Shown here piece by piece: positions 8,584 through 16,739 of a stretch of DNA of 64,000 nt. The DNA lies in contig NZ_CP025119.1 in NCBI RefSeq assembly GCF_002831685.1, positions 2,006,001 through 2,070,000 of the forward strand. Reading direction: 5' to 3'. Both the position numbers and the translations under genes were made by a program. The stretch is from Polaribacter sp. ALD11. GTDB taxonomy: Bacteria > Bacteroidota > Bacteroidia > Flavobacteriales > Flavobacteriaceae. Under the pieces are notes generated by a model. It was not told the DNA's origin, made no database searches, and saw only the letters and a list, made by a program, of their open reading frames with translations. Each line of letters opens with the position of its first letter. The stretch's first letter is position 1.

Positions 8584-10317
8584 TTACTCCAATCGAACAT
8601 CAGAAACACTTGCGCCTGAAGGAATCATTGGAAATACATTATTTTCTTTTTCTACACAAACTTCTAAGAAATAAGCTTCTTTACTAGCCATCATTTCTGC
8701 AACTGCAGCTGCTAATTCTTCTCGTTTTGTAACTTTTTTAGCTTTTATATAATAGCCTTCTGCGATTGCTACAAAATTAGGATTCACCATTTCTGTAGAC
8801 GCATATCTTTTATCAAAGAATAACTGTTGCCACTGACGTACCATTCCTAAGAATTCATTGTTTAAAACAACAATTTTTACAGCTGCCTTTTGCTGAAAAA
8901 CGGTTCCTAATTCTTGAATGGTCATTTGATAACCACCATCACCAGAAATAGAAACTACTTCACGTTCTGGAGCCGCCATTTTTGCACCAATTGCTGCAGG
9001 CAAACCAAACCCCATTGTTCCTAATCCGCCAGAAGTAATATTACTTTTTGTTTTATTGAATTGAGCATATCGACAAGCAATCATTTGATGTTGACCAACA
9101 TCAGTAACTATTGCAGCTTCACCTTTACTCTGTATATTAATTTCATTTACAACCTCACCCATTGTTAAACCTCCTTTGGTTGGGTGAATGTCATCTTTAA
9201 TTACTTTTTCATATTCAATAGCATACAAATCTTTAAATCTTTGATGCCATTCTGAATGTGTGTTTTCATCTAATAAAGGTAGCAACAAGTCTAAACTTGC
9301 TTTTGCATCCCCTAAAACAGCAATAGCTGTTTTTACATTTTTATCTATTTCTGAAGGATCAATTTCAAAGTGAATTACTTTTGCTTGTTTTGCATATTTG
9401 TTTAAATCTCCAGTAACACGATCATCAAAACGCATTCCTATTGCAATTAAAACATCACATTCATTGGTTAAGATATTTGGTGCATAATTACCATGCATAC
9501 CAACCATACCAACATTTAATGGGTGAGAAGTTGGTATTGCAGACGCTCCTAAAATTGTCCATGCAGCAGGAATTCCTGCTTTTTCTACAACTGCTTTAAA
9601 AGCTTCTTCAGCTTCACTCAAAATAACTCCCTGACCCCAAACAATCATTGGTTTTTTTGCTGCATTTATAATTTTTGCTGCAGCTTCAACCGATTTTACA
9701 TCCGTTTTAGGTACTGGGTTATAACTTCGTACTTTTGTACATTTTTCATACGAAAAGTCGAATTCTTCGAATTGAGCATCTTTTGTGATGTCTACTAAAA
9801 CAGGTCCTGGTCTTCCACTTCTTGCAATGTAAAATGCTTTTGCTATTACCGCAGGAATGTCTGATGCTTTCGTAACTTGACAATTCCATTTTGTAACTGG
9901 CGTAGAAATACCAACAATATCTGTTTCCTGAAAAGCATCACTACCCAATAAATGAGATGCTACTTGACCAGTAATACAAACCATTGGCGTAGAATCTATT
10001 TGTGCATCTGCAATACCTGTAATTAAATTGGTTGCTCCAGGGCCAGAAGTTGCAATTGCGACTCCTACTTTACCTGAAATTCTTGCAAAACCCTGCGCAG
10101 AATGTGTTGCACCTTGCTCGTGACGAGATAAAACATGATGAATTTTATCTTGATATTTATATAACTCGTCATAAACTGGCATAATTGCTCCACCAGGATA
10201 TCCGTAAATTATTTTTACATCTTCGGCGATTAAACACCTTACTATTGCTTCGCTACCAGAAATCCTTTCTGTAACGTTGGTTGTTTTTTGTGTTTTTTTT
10301 ATGGTTTGTGTTTCCAT
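8584..10317 (-). CDS. ilvB: Acetolactate synthase large (catalytic) subunit
   Basis: A thiamine-diphosphate enzyme (577 aa) condensing pyruvate with pyruvate or 2-oxobutanoate. The N-terminal PYR domain has the catalytic glutamate in SRHEQGATHSAQGFA. A central FAD/nucleotide domain follows, then the C-terminal PP domain with the ThDP motif SGDGGYQM...VVLNNEFLGMV. It is second in the ilvDBNCA part of the operon. The 70-base gap before it contains a small AT-rich stem with no clear terminator tail. Confidence 0.96.
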   Translation of the reverse strand: METQTIKKTQKTTNVTERISGSEAIVRCLIAEDVKIIYGYPGGAIMPVYDELYKYQDKIHHVLSRHEQGATHSAQGFARISGKVGVAIATSGPGATNLITGIADAQIDSTPMVCITGQVASHLLGSDAFQETDIVGISTPVTKWNCQVTKASDIPAVIAKAFYIARSGRPGPVLVDITKDAQFEEFDFSYEKCTKVRSYNPVPKTDVKSVEAAAKIINAAKKPMIVWGQGVILSEAEEAFKAVVEKAGIPAAWTILGASAIPTSHPLNVGMVGMHGNYAPNILTNECDVLIAIGMRFDDRVTGDLNKYAKQAKVIHFEIDPSEIDKNVKTAIAVLGDAKASLDLLLPLLDENTHSEWHQRFKDLYAIEYEKVIKDDIHPTKGGLTMGEVVNEINIQSKGEAAIVTDVGQHQMIACRYAQFNKTKSNITSGGLGTMGFGLPAAIGAKMAAPEREVVSISGDGGYQMTIQELGTVFQQKAAVKIVVLNNEFLGMVRQWQQLFFDKRYASTEMVNPNFVAIAEGYYIKAKKVTKREELAAAVAEMMASKEAYFLEVCVEKENNVFPMIPSGASVSDVRLE

Positions 10318-10387
10318 ATTATCTTCTTATTTAGATGAGAGAGAGAAGAGAATAAATATTCTATTCTCTTTTCTTGATTCTTTAATA

Positions 10388-12064
10388 CTACAAATCGGTA
10401 ACACATCCTTTAGATGCTGATGCTACCGTTTTTGCATATTTGTATAAAATTCCTTTTGTGTGCTTTAATGGAGGTGCAATCCATTTTAATTTTCTTTCTG
10501 CAATTTCTTCATCAGAAATTAAAACATTTATAGAATTATCTTCTGCACTAATTCTAATTTTATCACCTGTTTCTAGAATCCCTATTGTTCCGCCAGATTG
10601 TGCTTCTGGTGTAATATGTCCAACCACAAAACCATGCGTACCTCCAGAAAAACGACCATCTGTAATTAAAGCGACAGACTTTCCTAAACCTGCTCCCATA
10701 ATTAACGAAGTTGGTTTTAACATTTCTGGCATTCCTGGTCCTCCTTTAGGCCCGACATAGCGAATGACAACAACATCACCTCTTTCTACTTCTCCGTTTG
10801 CAATTCCCGTATTTGCTGCTTGTTCACCATCATACACCACTGCTTTTCCTTCAAACAATAAACCTTCGTTTCCAGAAATTTTTGCAACAGCTCCTTCTTC
10901 GGCAAGGTTTCCATAAATTATTTGAATATTTCCAGATGATTTTAATGCTTTATCTTTTGGATAAATTACATCTTGTTCATCAAACTCCATTGCAGCTACG
11001 TTTTCTAAATTTTCTGCTAATGTCTTGCCAGTAACCGTCATACAATCTCCATGCAAGTATCCTTCTTTTAGTAAATACTTCATAATTGCAGGTGTTCCTC
11101 CAACTCCATGAACATCTTCCATTAAGTACTTACCAGATGGTTTTAAATCTGCAATTAACGGAGTTCTATCGGAAACTCTTTGAAAATCTGCCAATGTAAA
11201 CTCAATATCAGCTGCGTGTGCAATCGCTAAAAAGTGTAACACTGCATTTGTAGAACCACCTAAAGCATTTACAATAGCAATTGCGTTTTCTAAAGACTTT
11301 TTAGTGATGATATCTAAAGGTTTTAAATCTAATTCTAGTAAATTTTTAATAGCTAAAGCAGTTCTCTCAGCTTCAGATAATTTATTCGGATTTTCTGCTG
11401 GTATTGATGAATTATAAGGCAATGAGAACCCCATACATTCTATTGCAGAAGCCATGGTATTTGCAGTATACATCCCACCACAAGCTCCAGCACCTGGAAT
11501 AGCTCTTTTTATAATTTCTCTATATTCGTCTTCTTCAATTTCTCCTGCCATTTTTTGCCCTAAAGCTTCAAAAGCAGAAACGATATTTAATTTTTTTCCT
11601 TTGTAATTTCCAGATGCGATTGTTCCTCCATACATCATAATTGACGGACGATTTAAACGCAACATTGCAATAACTGCACCTGGCATATTTTTATCACAAC
11701 CAACTACAGAAACCAATGCATCGTAACTTTGAGCATTCATAACCGTTTCAATTGAATCTGCGATAATGTCTCTTGAAGCTAACGAGTAATTCATACCAGA
11801 AGTTCCCATAGAAATTCCGTCTGAAACACCAATTGTATTAAAACCCAAACCAACTAAACCTGCAATTTTACTTTCAATTTTAACCTCTGCAGCCAAATTG
11901 TTCAAATGCATATTACATGGATTTCCATCATAACCTGTACTCGCAATACCAACTTGAGCTCTACTCATGTCTTCATCTGTTAAACCTACTGCATACAACA
12001 TTGCTTGTGATGCCGGTTGAGATTCATCTTGCGTTAATCTTTTGCTGTGTTTATTTAATTCCAT
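10388..12064 (-). CDS. ilvD: Dihydroxy-acid dehydratase
   Basis: An Fe-S enzyme (558 aa) dehydrating 2,3-dihydroxy acids to the 2-oxo acids of valine, isoleucine and leucine. Three conserved cluster-ligand cysteines are visible: C50 (YDGNPCN), C123 (GCDKNMPGA) and C195 ([10 protein letters not shown]). The catalytic C-terminal motif [15 protein letters not shown] is present. It is the first structural gene after the attenuator at 12239-12351, with about 170 bases of untranslated RNA between terminator and start. Confidence 0.97.
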   Translation of the reverse strand: MELNKHSKRLTQDESQPASQAMLYAVGLTDEDMSRAQVGIASTGYDGNPCNMHLNNLAAEVKIESKIAGLVGLGFNTIGVSDGISMGTSGMNYSLASRDIIADSIETVMNAQSYDALVSVVGCDKNMPGAVIAMLRLNRPSIMMYGGTIASGNYKGKKLNIVSAFEALGQKMAGEIEEDEYREIIKRAIPGAGACGGMYTANTMASAIECMGFSLPYNSSIPAENPNKLSEAERTALAIKNLLELDLKPLDIITKKSLENAIAIVNALGGSTNAVLHFLAIAHAADIEFTLADFQRVSDRTPLIADLKPSGKYLMEDVHGVGGTPAIMKYLLKEGYLHGDCMTVTGKTLAENLENVAAMEFDEQDVIYPKDKALKSSGNIQIIYGNLAEEGAVAKISGNEGLLFEGKAVVYDGEQAANTGIANGEVERGDVVVIRYVGPKGGPGMPEMLKPTSLIMGAGLGKSVALITDGRFSGGTHGFVVGHITPEAQSGGTIGILETGDKIRISAEDNSINVLISDEEIAERKLKWIAPPLKHTKGILYKYAKTVASASKGCVTDL

Positions 12065-12238
12065 TTATGGTTTTCTTCAATTTATTGACTAATTTACTAT
12101 ATTTCTCTATTTTTGTTGAATAAAACTCAATACTAATGTTTAAATTCACGTATCAAAAAACACCATCAAAGTGCTTAAAAACAACTATTTAACATAAATT
12201 AATAATGATATTCAATCATTGAAATAAATTCAAAAAAA

Positions 12239-12260
12239 AACCTTCCAAATTTGGAAGGTT
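12239..12260 (-). terminator. Intrinsic terminator of the ilv attenuator
   Basis: AACCTTCC and GGAAGGTT pair around an AAATTT loop; the whole 22 bases is a perfect palindrome. Read leftward it is followed by an uninterrupted T-run down to 12232. It lies 31 bases after the stop of the Ile-rich leader peptide and well upstream of ilvD, so it can act only as a conditional terminator. Confidence 0.88.
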
Positions 12261-12291
12261 CTATTTAAAATATATAAATACCACTTCCTTA

Positions 12292-12351
12292 TCATGTCGT
12301 AATAATTACGATGATAATAATAGAAATAATATTGATGACTTGTTTGTTCAT
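12292..12351 (-). CDS. Ile-rich leader peptide of the ilvDBNCA attenuator
   Basis: A 19-codon open frame, MNKQVINIISIIIIVIITT, has nine Ile and two Val codons and no Leu. Its TGA stop (12292-12294) is three bases before the GGAAG antiterminator segment. Composition and position match a classical ribosome-mediated attenuator that senses charged tRNA-Ile (and Val). A ribosome stalled on the Ile run would leave GGAAG free to pair with CTTCC of the terminator arm. A ribosome reaching the stop would cover GGAAG and let the terminator form. This mechanism is inferred; the peptide and hairpin are read directly. Confidence 0.85.
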   Translation of the reverse strand: MNKQVINIISIIIIVIITT

Positions 12352-12409
12352 ATTGATGTTCAAATATTTCGAATTTTTATTTAGAAATCCTAATTTAATT
12401 TTACTTTTT

Positions 12410-13531
12410 CTAAATAATAGTACTTTGACCTGCATGAATATTCATAAAATTCAGATTGCTATCTTCTTGATTTAAAATATAATCTGCAATAAAATCACCT
12501 ACTTTAGAGGTAGATGCAGCATATTTATTTTTCCCTTTTATATCTTGTGTTGTAATCCCTAAAATTAAAGATTTTTCTACTGCTCTTTCTATAGCATTTG
12601 CCTCTTCATCTAAACCTAAATGCTCTAACAGCATAGCAGCAGATAAGATAGAAGCTAAAGGATTTGCAATATCTTTCTCTTTTGCTTCTGGATAAGAACC
12701 ATGAATTGGCTCAAATAAAGCATTCTCATTCCCAATAGAAGATGATGCTAATAAACCGATAGAACCACCGATAACACTGGCTTCATCAGAAATAATATCT
12801 CCAAATAAATTTTCAGTAAGAATTACATCAAACTGCTTCGGGTTTAAAATTAATTGCATTGCGGCATTGTCTACAAACAAATACTCTAATTTTACATCTT
12901 TATATTGTTTTGCAATTTCAGTAACAGTTTTTCTCCATAAACGAGAAGTTTCTAAAACATTCGCCTTGTCTACTAATGTAACTTTTTTTCTTCTGTTCTG
13001 AGCAGATTTAAAAGCCAAGTGTGTAATTCTAGAAATTTCTTCAACGGAATAAGAACAAATATCGAAAGCAGATTGCTCATCTTTGCTTAGTTCTTTTTTT
13101 CCGAAGTAAATACCACCTGTTAATTCTCTAAAAATAACTATATCTGTTCCTTTAATAATTTCTCTCTTTAAAGGAGAATTTTTTATTAAACTATCAAAAG
13201 CCTTTACAGGTCTTACATTACAAAACAAACCTAAATCTTGCCTCAATTTTAAAAGGCCTTGTTCTGGCCTTACTTTTGCTGTAGGATCATTATCATATTT
13301 TGGATCTCCAATTGCACCAAATAAAATTGCATCTGCTTTTTTACAAATTTTTAAAGTTTCTTCTGGTAAAGGTGTGCCAAATGCATCAATTGCACATGCA
13401 CCCATTTGAGCTTCTTTGTATAAAAAAATATGATCATAAACCTCAGCAACAGCGTCTAACGCTTTTTTTGCTTGGTTAATTACTTCTGGTCCAATACCAT
13501 CTCCCGGAATTACTGCAATTGTATATTTCAT
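12410..13531 (-). CDS. leuB: 3-isopropylmalate dehydrogenase
   Basis: An NAD-dependent beta-decarboxylating dehydrogenase (373 aa) of leucine synthesis. Family motifs: AVIPGDGIGPEV at the N-terminus, FRELTGGIYFG (substrate loop), the DNAAMQL metal/substrate site, and the NLFGDIISDEASVIGGSIG signature. EPIHGSYPEAKEKDIANPLA argues for LeuB rather than isocitrate dehydrogenase. It lies 21 bases after leuA, and its stop is followed by the ilv leader. Confidence 0.94.
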   Translation of the reverse strand: MKYTIAVIPGDGIGPEVINQAKKALDAVAEVYDHIFLYKEAQMGACAIDAFGTPLPEETLKICKKADAILFGAIGDPKYDNDPTAKVRPEQGLLKLRQDLGLFCNVRPVKAFDSLIKNSPLKREIIKGTDIVIFRELTGGIYFGKKELSKDEQSAFDICSYSVEEISRITHLAFKSAQNRRKKVTLVDKANVLETSRLWRKTVTEIAKQYKDVKLEYLFVDNAAMQLILNPKQFDVILTENLFGDIISDEASVIGGSIGLLASSSIGNENALFEPIHGSYPEAKEKDIANPLASILSAAMLLEHLGLDEEANAIERAVEKSLILGITTQDIKGKNKYAASTSKVGDFIADYILNQEDSNLNFMNIHAGQSTII

Positions 13532-13552
13532 CTTTATGCGGCTATAAAATTT

Positions 13553-14728
13553 TTATGCTATTGCTATTTTCGAAGCTTTATTTACTTCTTTCATTATATT
13601 ATGAATGTCTTGGTCTTTTACCTCTTTTTGCTTGTCTGCTGTACTTAAAAATGCATCATAAGCAACATCTAACTGCACTTTTGTTAATTCGTAACCTATT
13701 TTTTTAGACCTGTAAGCCAATGCAGCTCTACCGCTTCTAGCAGTTAAAACAATGGCACTTTCTGTAACACCAACATCTTCAGGATCCATAATCTCATAGG
13801 TCTCCCTGTTTTTTATCACTCCGTCTTGGTGAATTCCAGAACTATGTGCAAATGCATTAGCACCAACAATTGCTTTGTTTGGTTGTACAGGCATTCCCAT
13901 ACTTTCTCGCACCATAATACTTGTATCATACAATAATTTTGTATTGACGCTTGTTTCTAAATTTAAATACGGATGTTGTTTTAAAACCATAACCACCTCT
14001 TCTAAAGCTGTATTTCCTGCACGTTCTCCAATACCATTTATGGTACATTCTATTTGACGTGCACCATTTATAACTCCTGCTATTGAATTTGCAGTTGCCA
14101 TTCCTAAATCGTTATGACAATGACAGGAAAGAATTACATTCTCTATTCCTTTTACATTTTCACGCAAATATTTTATTTTTGCACCATATTCTTCGGGCAA
14201 ACAATACCCTGTTGTATCTGGAATATTTAAGACAGTTGCACCTGCTTTTATTACAGCTTCACAAACTTTAGCTAGAAATTCATTATCTGTTCTACCAGCA
14301 TCTTCTGCATAAAATTCTACATCTTCTACAAAAGATTTTGAGTAAGTAACCGCTTTTATAGCACGTTCAATTACCTTTTCTCTTGTTGAGTTAAATTTGA
14401 ATTTTATATGAGAATCACTCGTGCCAATACCTGTATGAATTCTAGGATATTTTGCATACTTTAAAGCCTCTGCAGCTACTTTTATATCATTTTCTACAGC
14501 TCTGGTTAAACCACAAACTGTTGCATTTTTTATTATTTTTGCAATTTCAGAAACTGAGTTAAAATCTCCGGGACTTGAAACAGGAAAACCAGCTTCAATA
14601 ACATTTACACCCAATAAATCTAGACGCTCTGCTATAACTAATTTCTGATTGGTATCTAATTTACACCCCGGAACTTGTTCTCCGTCTCTAAGTGTTGTGT
14701 CGAAAATTTGTACTTGATTGTCTTGCAT
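13553..14728 (-). CDS. leuA: 2-isopropylmalate synthase, short form
   Basis: A DRE-TIM metallolyase (391 aa) joining acetyl-CoA and 2-oxoisovalerate. [16 protein letters not shown] at the N-terminus carries the DRE motif, and [13 protein letters not shown] holds the metal histidines. [15 protein letters not shown] and [10 protein letters not shown] complete the pattern. At 391 aa it lacks the full C-terminal leucine-binding regulatory domain of the roughly 520-residue E. coli type, so feedback control may differ (inference). It is the first gene of the operon. leuC and leuD, usual partners, are not in the window. Confidence 0.9.
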   Translation of the reverse strand: MQDNQVQIFDTTLRDGEQVPGCKLDTNQKLVIAERLDLLGVNVIEAGFPVSSPGDFNSVSEIAKIIKNATVCGLTRAVENDIKVAAEALKYAKYPRIHTGIGTSDSHIKFKFNSTREKVIERAIKAVTYSKSFVEDVEFYAEDAGRTDNEFLAKVCEAVIKAGATVLNIPDTTGYCLPEEYGAKIKYLRENVKGIENVILSCHCHNDLGMATANSIAGVINGARQIECTINGIGERAGNTALEEVVMVLKQHPYLNLETSVNTKLLYDTSIMVRESMGMPVQPNKAIVGANAFAHSSGIHQDGVIKNRETYEIMDPEDVGVTESAIVLTARSGRAALAYRSKKIGYELTKVQLDVAYDAFLSTADKQKEVKDQDIHNIMKEVNKASKIAIA

Positions 14729-14759
14729 AATTTCTATAAAGATTGTACTTATTATAAAT

Positions 14760-14767
14760 CAAATATA
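14760..14767 (-). promoter_or_regulatory. -7 box of the leuAB-ilv operon promoter
   Basis: TATATTTG on the minus strand matches the TAnnTTTG consensus, 31 bases before the leuA ATG. No clear TTTG is found at 19-21 bases, so the promoter is only half supported. Confidence 0.5.
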
Positions 14768-14860
14768 TACCTTGCCTTTTCAATACATTAATTAACATCT
14801 AGTTATACACGATTTCTAAAGTAAATCAAAAATAATTAAAAATTTGACTATCAATATATT

Positions 14861-16420
14861 ATGAGTAAAATCATTACATCCGCTAACCACCAAAATGATG
14901 CTCTTTTTGTACTTATTAAGTCTTTAACAAAGTCAGAAAAGAGACAGTTTAATCTTTATGTAGGAAGATTAGGTGGCAATATTGATGCAAAATTCTTCTC
15001 TTTATTTAAATTTTTAGAAAAACTAAAGATTTATGATGAAAAAGTAATCATAGGAAGCGGAATTGTTTCTAAACAGCAACTCTCTAATTTAAAAGCACAT
15101 TTATACAAGCAAATATTAATTAGCTTACGATTAAACCCTGCACATAAAAATGTACGAATTCAAATTAGAGAACAATTAGATTTTGCAACCGTTTTATACC
15201 AGAAAGGACTGTATAAACAAAGTTTAAAACTCTTAGAAAAAGCCAAAAACATGGCTCTAGATAATGAGGAAAAAAATGTTGCTTATGAAATTGTAGAGTT
15301 AGAAAAAGTTATTGAAACACAATATATTACTAGAAGTATAAGTAACAGAGCAGATCAATTATCTGTGCAAGCAAAAGAATTAAGTCAACAAAACGTAATT
15401 GCTAGCAAACTTTCTAATTTATCATTACAGTTATACAGCCATTTACTACAAAATGGATATGTTAAAAACGAAAAAGAAGTTCAGTTTGTTGAAACCTATT
15501 TTAACGACAGAATGCCTAAATACGATTACCATACTTTAGGTTTCAGAGAGAAATTATGGTTATACAAAGCACATTTATGGCATAGTTTTTTAATTCAAGA
15601 TTTTTTACTGAGTTATAAATATGCTAAAAAATGTGTCGATTTATTTGACAGTTCTAAATTAATTCATTCACACCCTGTTTTTTATTTAAAATCTAAAAAT
15701 TACTTATTAGAAGCTTCTTTTTTAGTAAAAAAACTATCAACATTTAAAGAAGAATTAGAAGGTTTCGAAATCGAAATTGAAAACAAAGAAATTCCATTAA
15801 ACACCAATACAGAACTACTTATTTTCTTGTATTTATATTCCAACAAATTGCATTTACACTTTTTGGAAGGTACTTTTGACGAAGGAGAATATTTAGTAGC
15901 TATAATTAATGCTAAAATTGAAAAATACAAAAATAGATTAGATAGTCATTATGTAGTTTTATTATACTACAAAATTGCTTGTTTGTATTTCGGAATGGGT
16001 AAAAACAGATTATGTATTGTCTATTTACAAAAAATTATTAAATCTAAAAACTTAAGTTCTGCTGAAGACTTACAGTGTTTTGCACGTATTTTAAACTTGA
16101 TTGCGCATTATGAATGTGGTTTAGATTATGATTTAGAAAGACAATTTATAGACACCTATAAATTCTTATTAAAAATGGAAAACCTACAAGAGGTACAGAA
16201 AGTTTTTTTAACTTCTATTAGAGATTTAAGTGATGTTTTTCCGCATGAAATTAAAAATGAATTTAAGAAGATTCATACAAAATTAAAAAAGTTTGAAAAT
16301 CATCCATACGAAAAAAGAGCCTTTTTATATTTAGATATTTTATCTTGGTTAGAAAGTAAAATTGAAAATAAACCAATTTCAATTATTATTAAAGAAAAAG
16401 CAAAACTGCTTACTAAGTAA
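14861..16420 (+). CDS. Conserved helical protein of unknown function
   Basis: This 519-aa protein has no signal peptide or membrane segment and is rich in Lys, Leu and Asn. Its sequence suggests repeated helix pairs like TPR or other alpha-solenoid proteins (LYQKGLYKQSLKLLEKAKNMALD at about 110-132 looks like one such unit). I do not recognise a named family. It is divergent from leuA and upstream of the thr leader, so it sits between the two amino acid operons, but nothing shows a role in them. Confidence 0.75.
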   Translation: MSKIITSANHQNDALFVLIKSLTKSEKRQFNLYVGRLGGNIDAKFFSLFKFLEKLKIYDEKVIIGSGIVSKQQLSNLKAHLYKQILISLRLNPAHKNVRIQIREQLDFATVLYQKGLYKQSLKLLEKAKNMALDNEEKNVAYEIVELEKVIETQYITRSISNRADQLSVQAKELSQQNVIASKLSNLSLQLYSHLLQNGYVKNEKEVQFVETYFNDRMPKYDYHTLGFREKLWLYKAHLWHSFLIQDFLLSYKYAKKCVDLFDSSKLIHSHPVFYLKSKNYLLEASFLVKKLSTFKEELEGFEIEIENKEIPLNTNTELLIFLYLYSNKLHLHFLEGTFDEGEYLVAIINAKIEKYKNRLDSHYVVLLYYKIACLYFGMGKNRLCIVYLQKIIKSKNLSSAEDLQCFARILNLIAHYECGLDYDLERQFIDTYKFLLKMENLQEVQKVFLTSIRDLSDVFPHEIKNEFKKIHTKLKKFENHPYEKRAFLYLDILSWLESKIENKPISIIIKEKAKLLTK

Positions 16421-16739
16421 TTTTGAATTCATAAATTTAATCTACAAATTATGGTAATATCACATTAATTATGCTATTTATAAAAATAGTTCATATTAAA
16501 TGAGCATAAATTAAATATAAATAATACTTTTACTTCGTGAGTATTTCTAATTTAAATATAAAAACCATTCAAACTATTTCTATAGTTGGTATTTGTATGG
16601 ATACAATTACGCGCACTTCTTCTACAATTATTACCCTTTAGGGGTTCTATATATTCATATCAATCTAGGTCATCTATAATTTCGAATAACATCGGAATTA
16701 ATTCAACAAAAAATAAATTACACAAACTATTCATTACCA
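16421..16739 (+). promoter_or_regulatory. thrA leader region
   Basis: This 319-base gap holds a Thr/Ile-rich leader peptide ending at 16641 and a small ACCC-TTTAG-GGGT stem at its stop codon. A possible stem AATTTCG (16678-16684) pairs with CGGAATT (16693-16699). No terminator with a U-run is seen. The hexamer ATAGTT (16582-16587) can pair with AACTAT either at 16572-16577 or at 16725-16730, just before the thrA start. A -7-like TACTTTTA lies at 16525-16532 without a good -33. Confidence 0.55.
16537..16641 (+). CDS. Thr/Ile-rich leader peptide of thrABC
   Basis: Reading from the GTG at 16537 gives 34 codons with seven Thr and nine Ile. From the in-frame ATG at 16597 it is the 14-residue MDTITRTSSTIITL. 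The stop is TAG at 16639-16641, 98 bases before thrA. Thr and Ile are the end products that repress the thr operon in enterobacteria, so this resembles the thr leader peptide. Which start is used is unclear; the ATG is the conservative choice. Confidence 0.65.
   Translation: MSISNLNIKTIQTISIVGICMDTITRTSSTIITL

Larger units (their letters stand above)
12065..12409 (-). promoter_or_regulatory. ilv leader region between leuB and ilvD
   Basis: This 345-base gap holds, in transcription order: a short stretch after the leuB stop; an Ile-rich leader peptide (12292-12351); a GGAAG segment (complement of 12284-12288) three bases after its stop codon; and a strong terminator (12239-12260 plus a T-run to 12232). 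GGAAG can pair with CTTCC in the terminator's first arm, so it can serve as an antiterminator. A weak -7-like AATATTTG lies at 12361-12368, only about ten bases from the leader ATG, with no good -33. The leader may be read mainly from the leuA promoter. The stretch 12065-12231 shows nothing else. Confidence 0.8.

Noticed and set aside
16421..16739. Riboswitch upstream of thrA
   Set aside because: I looked for lysine- or SAM-type riboswitch features and saw none of their conserved cores; the coding leader explains the region better.
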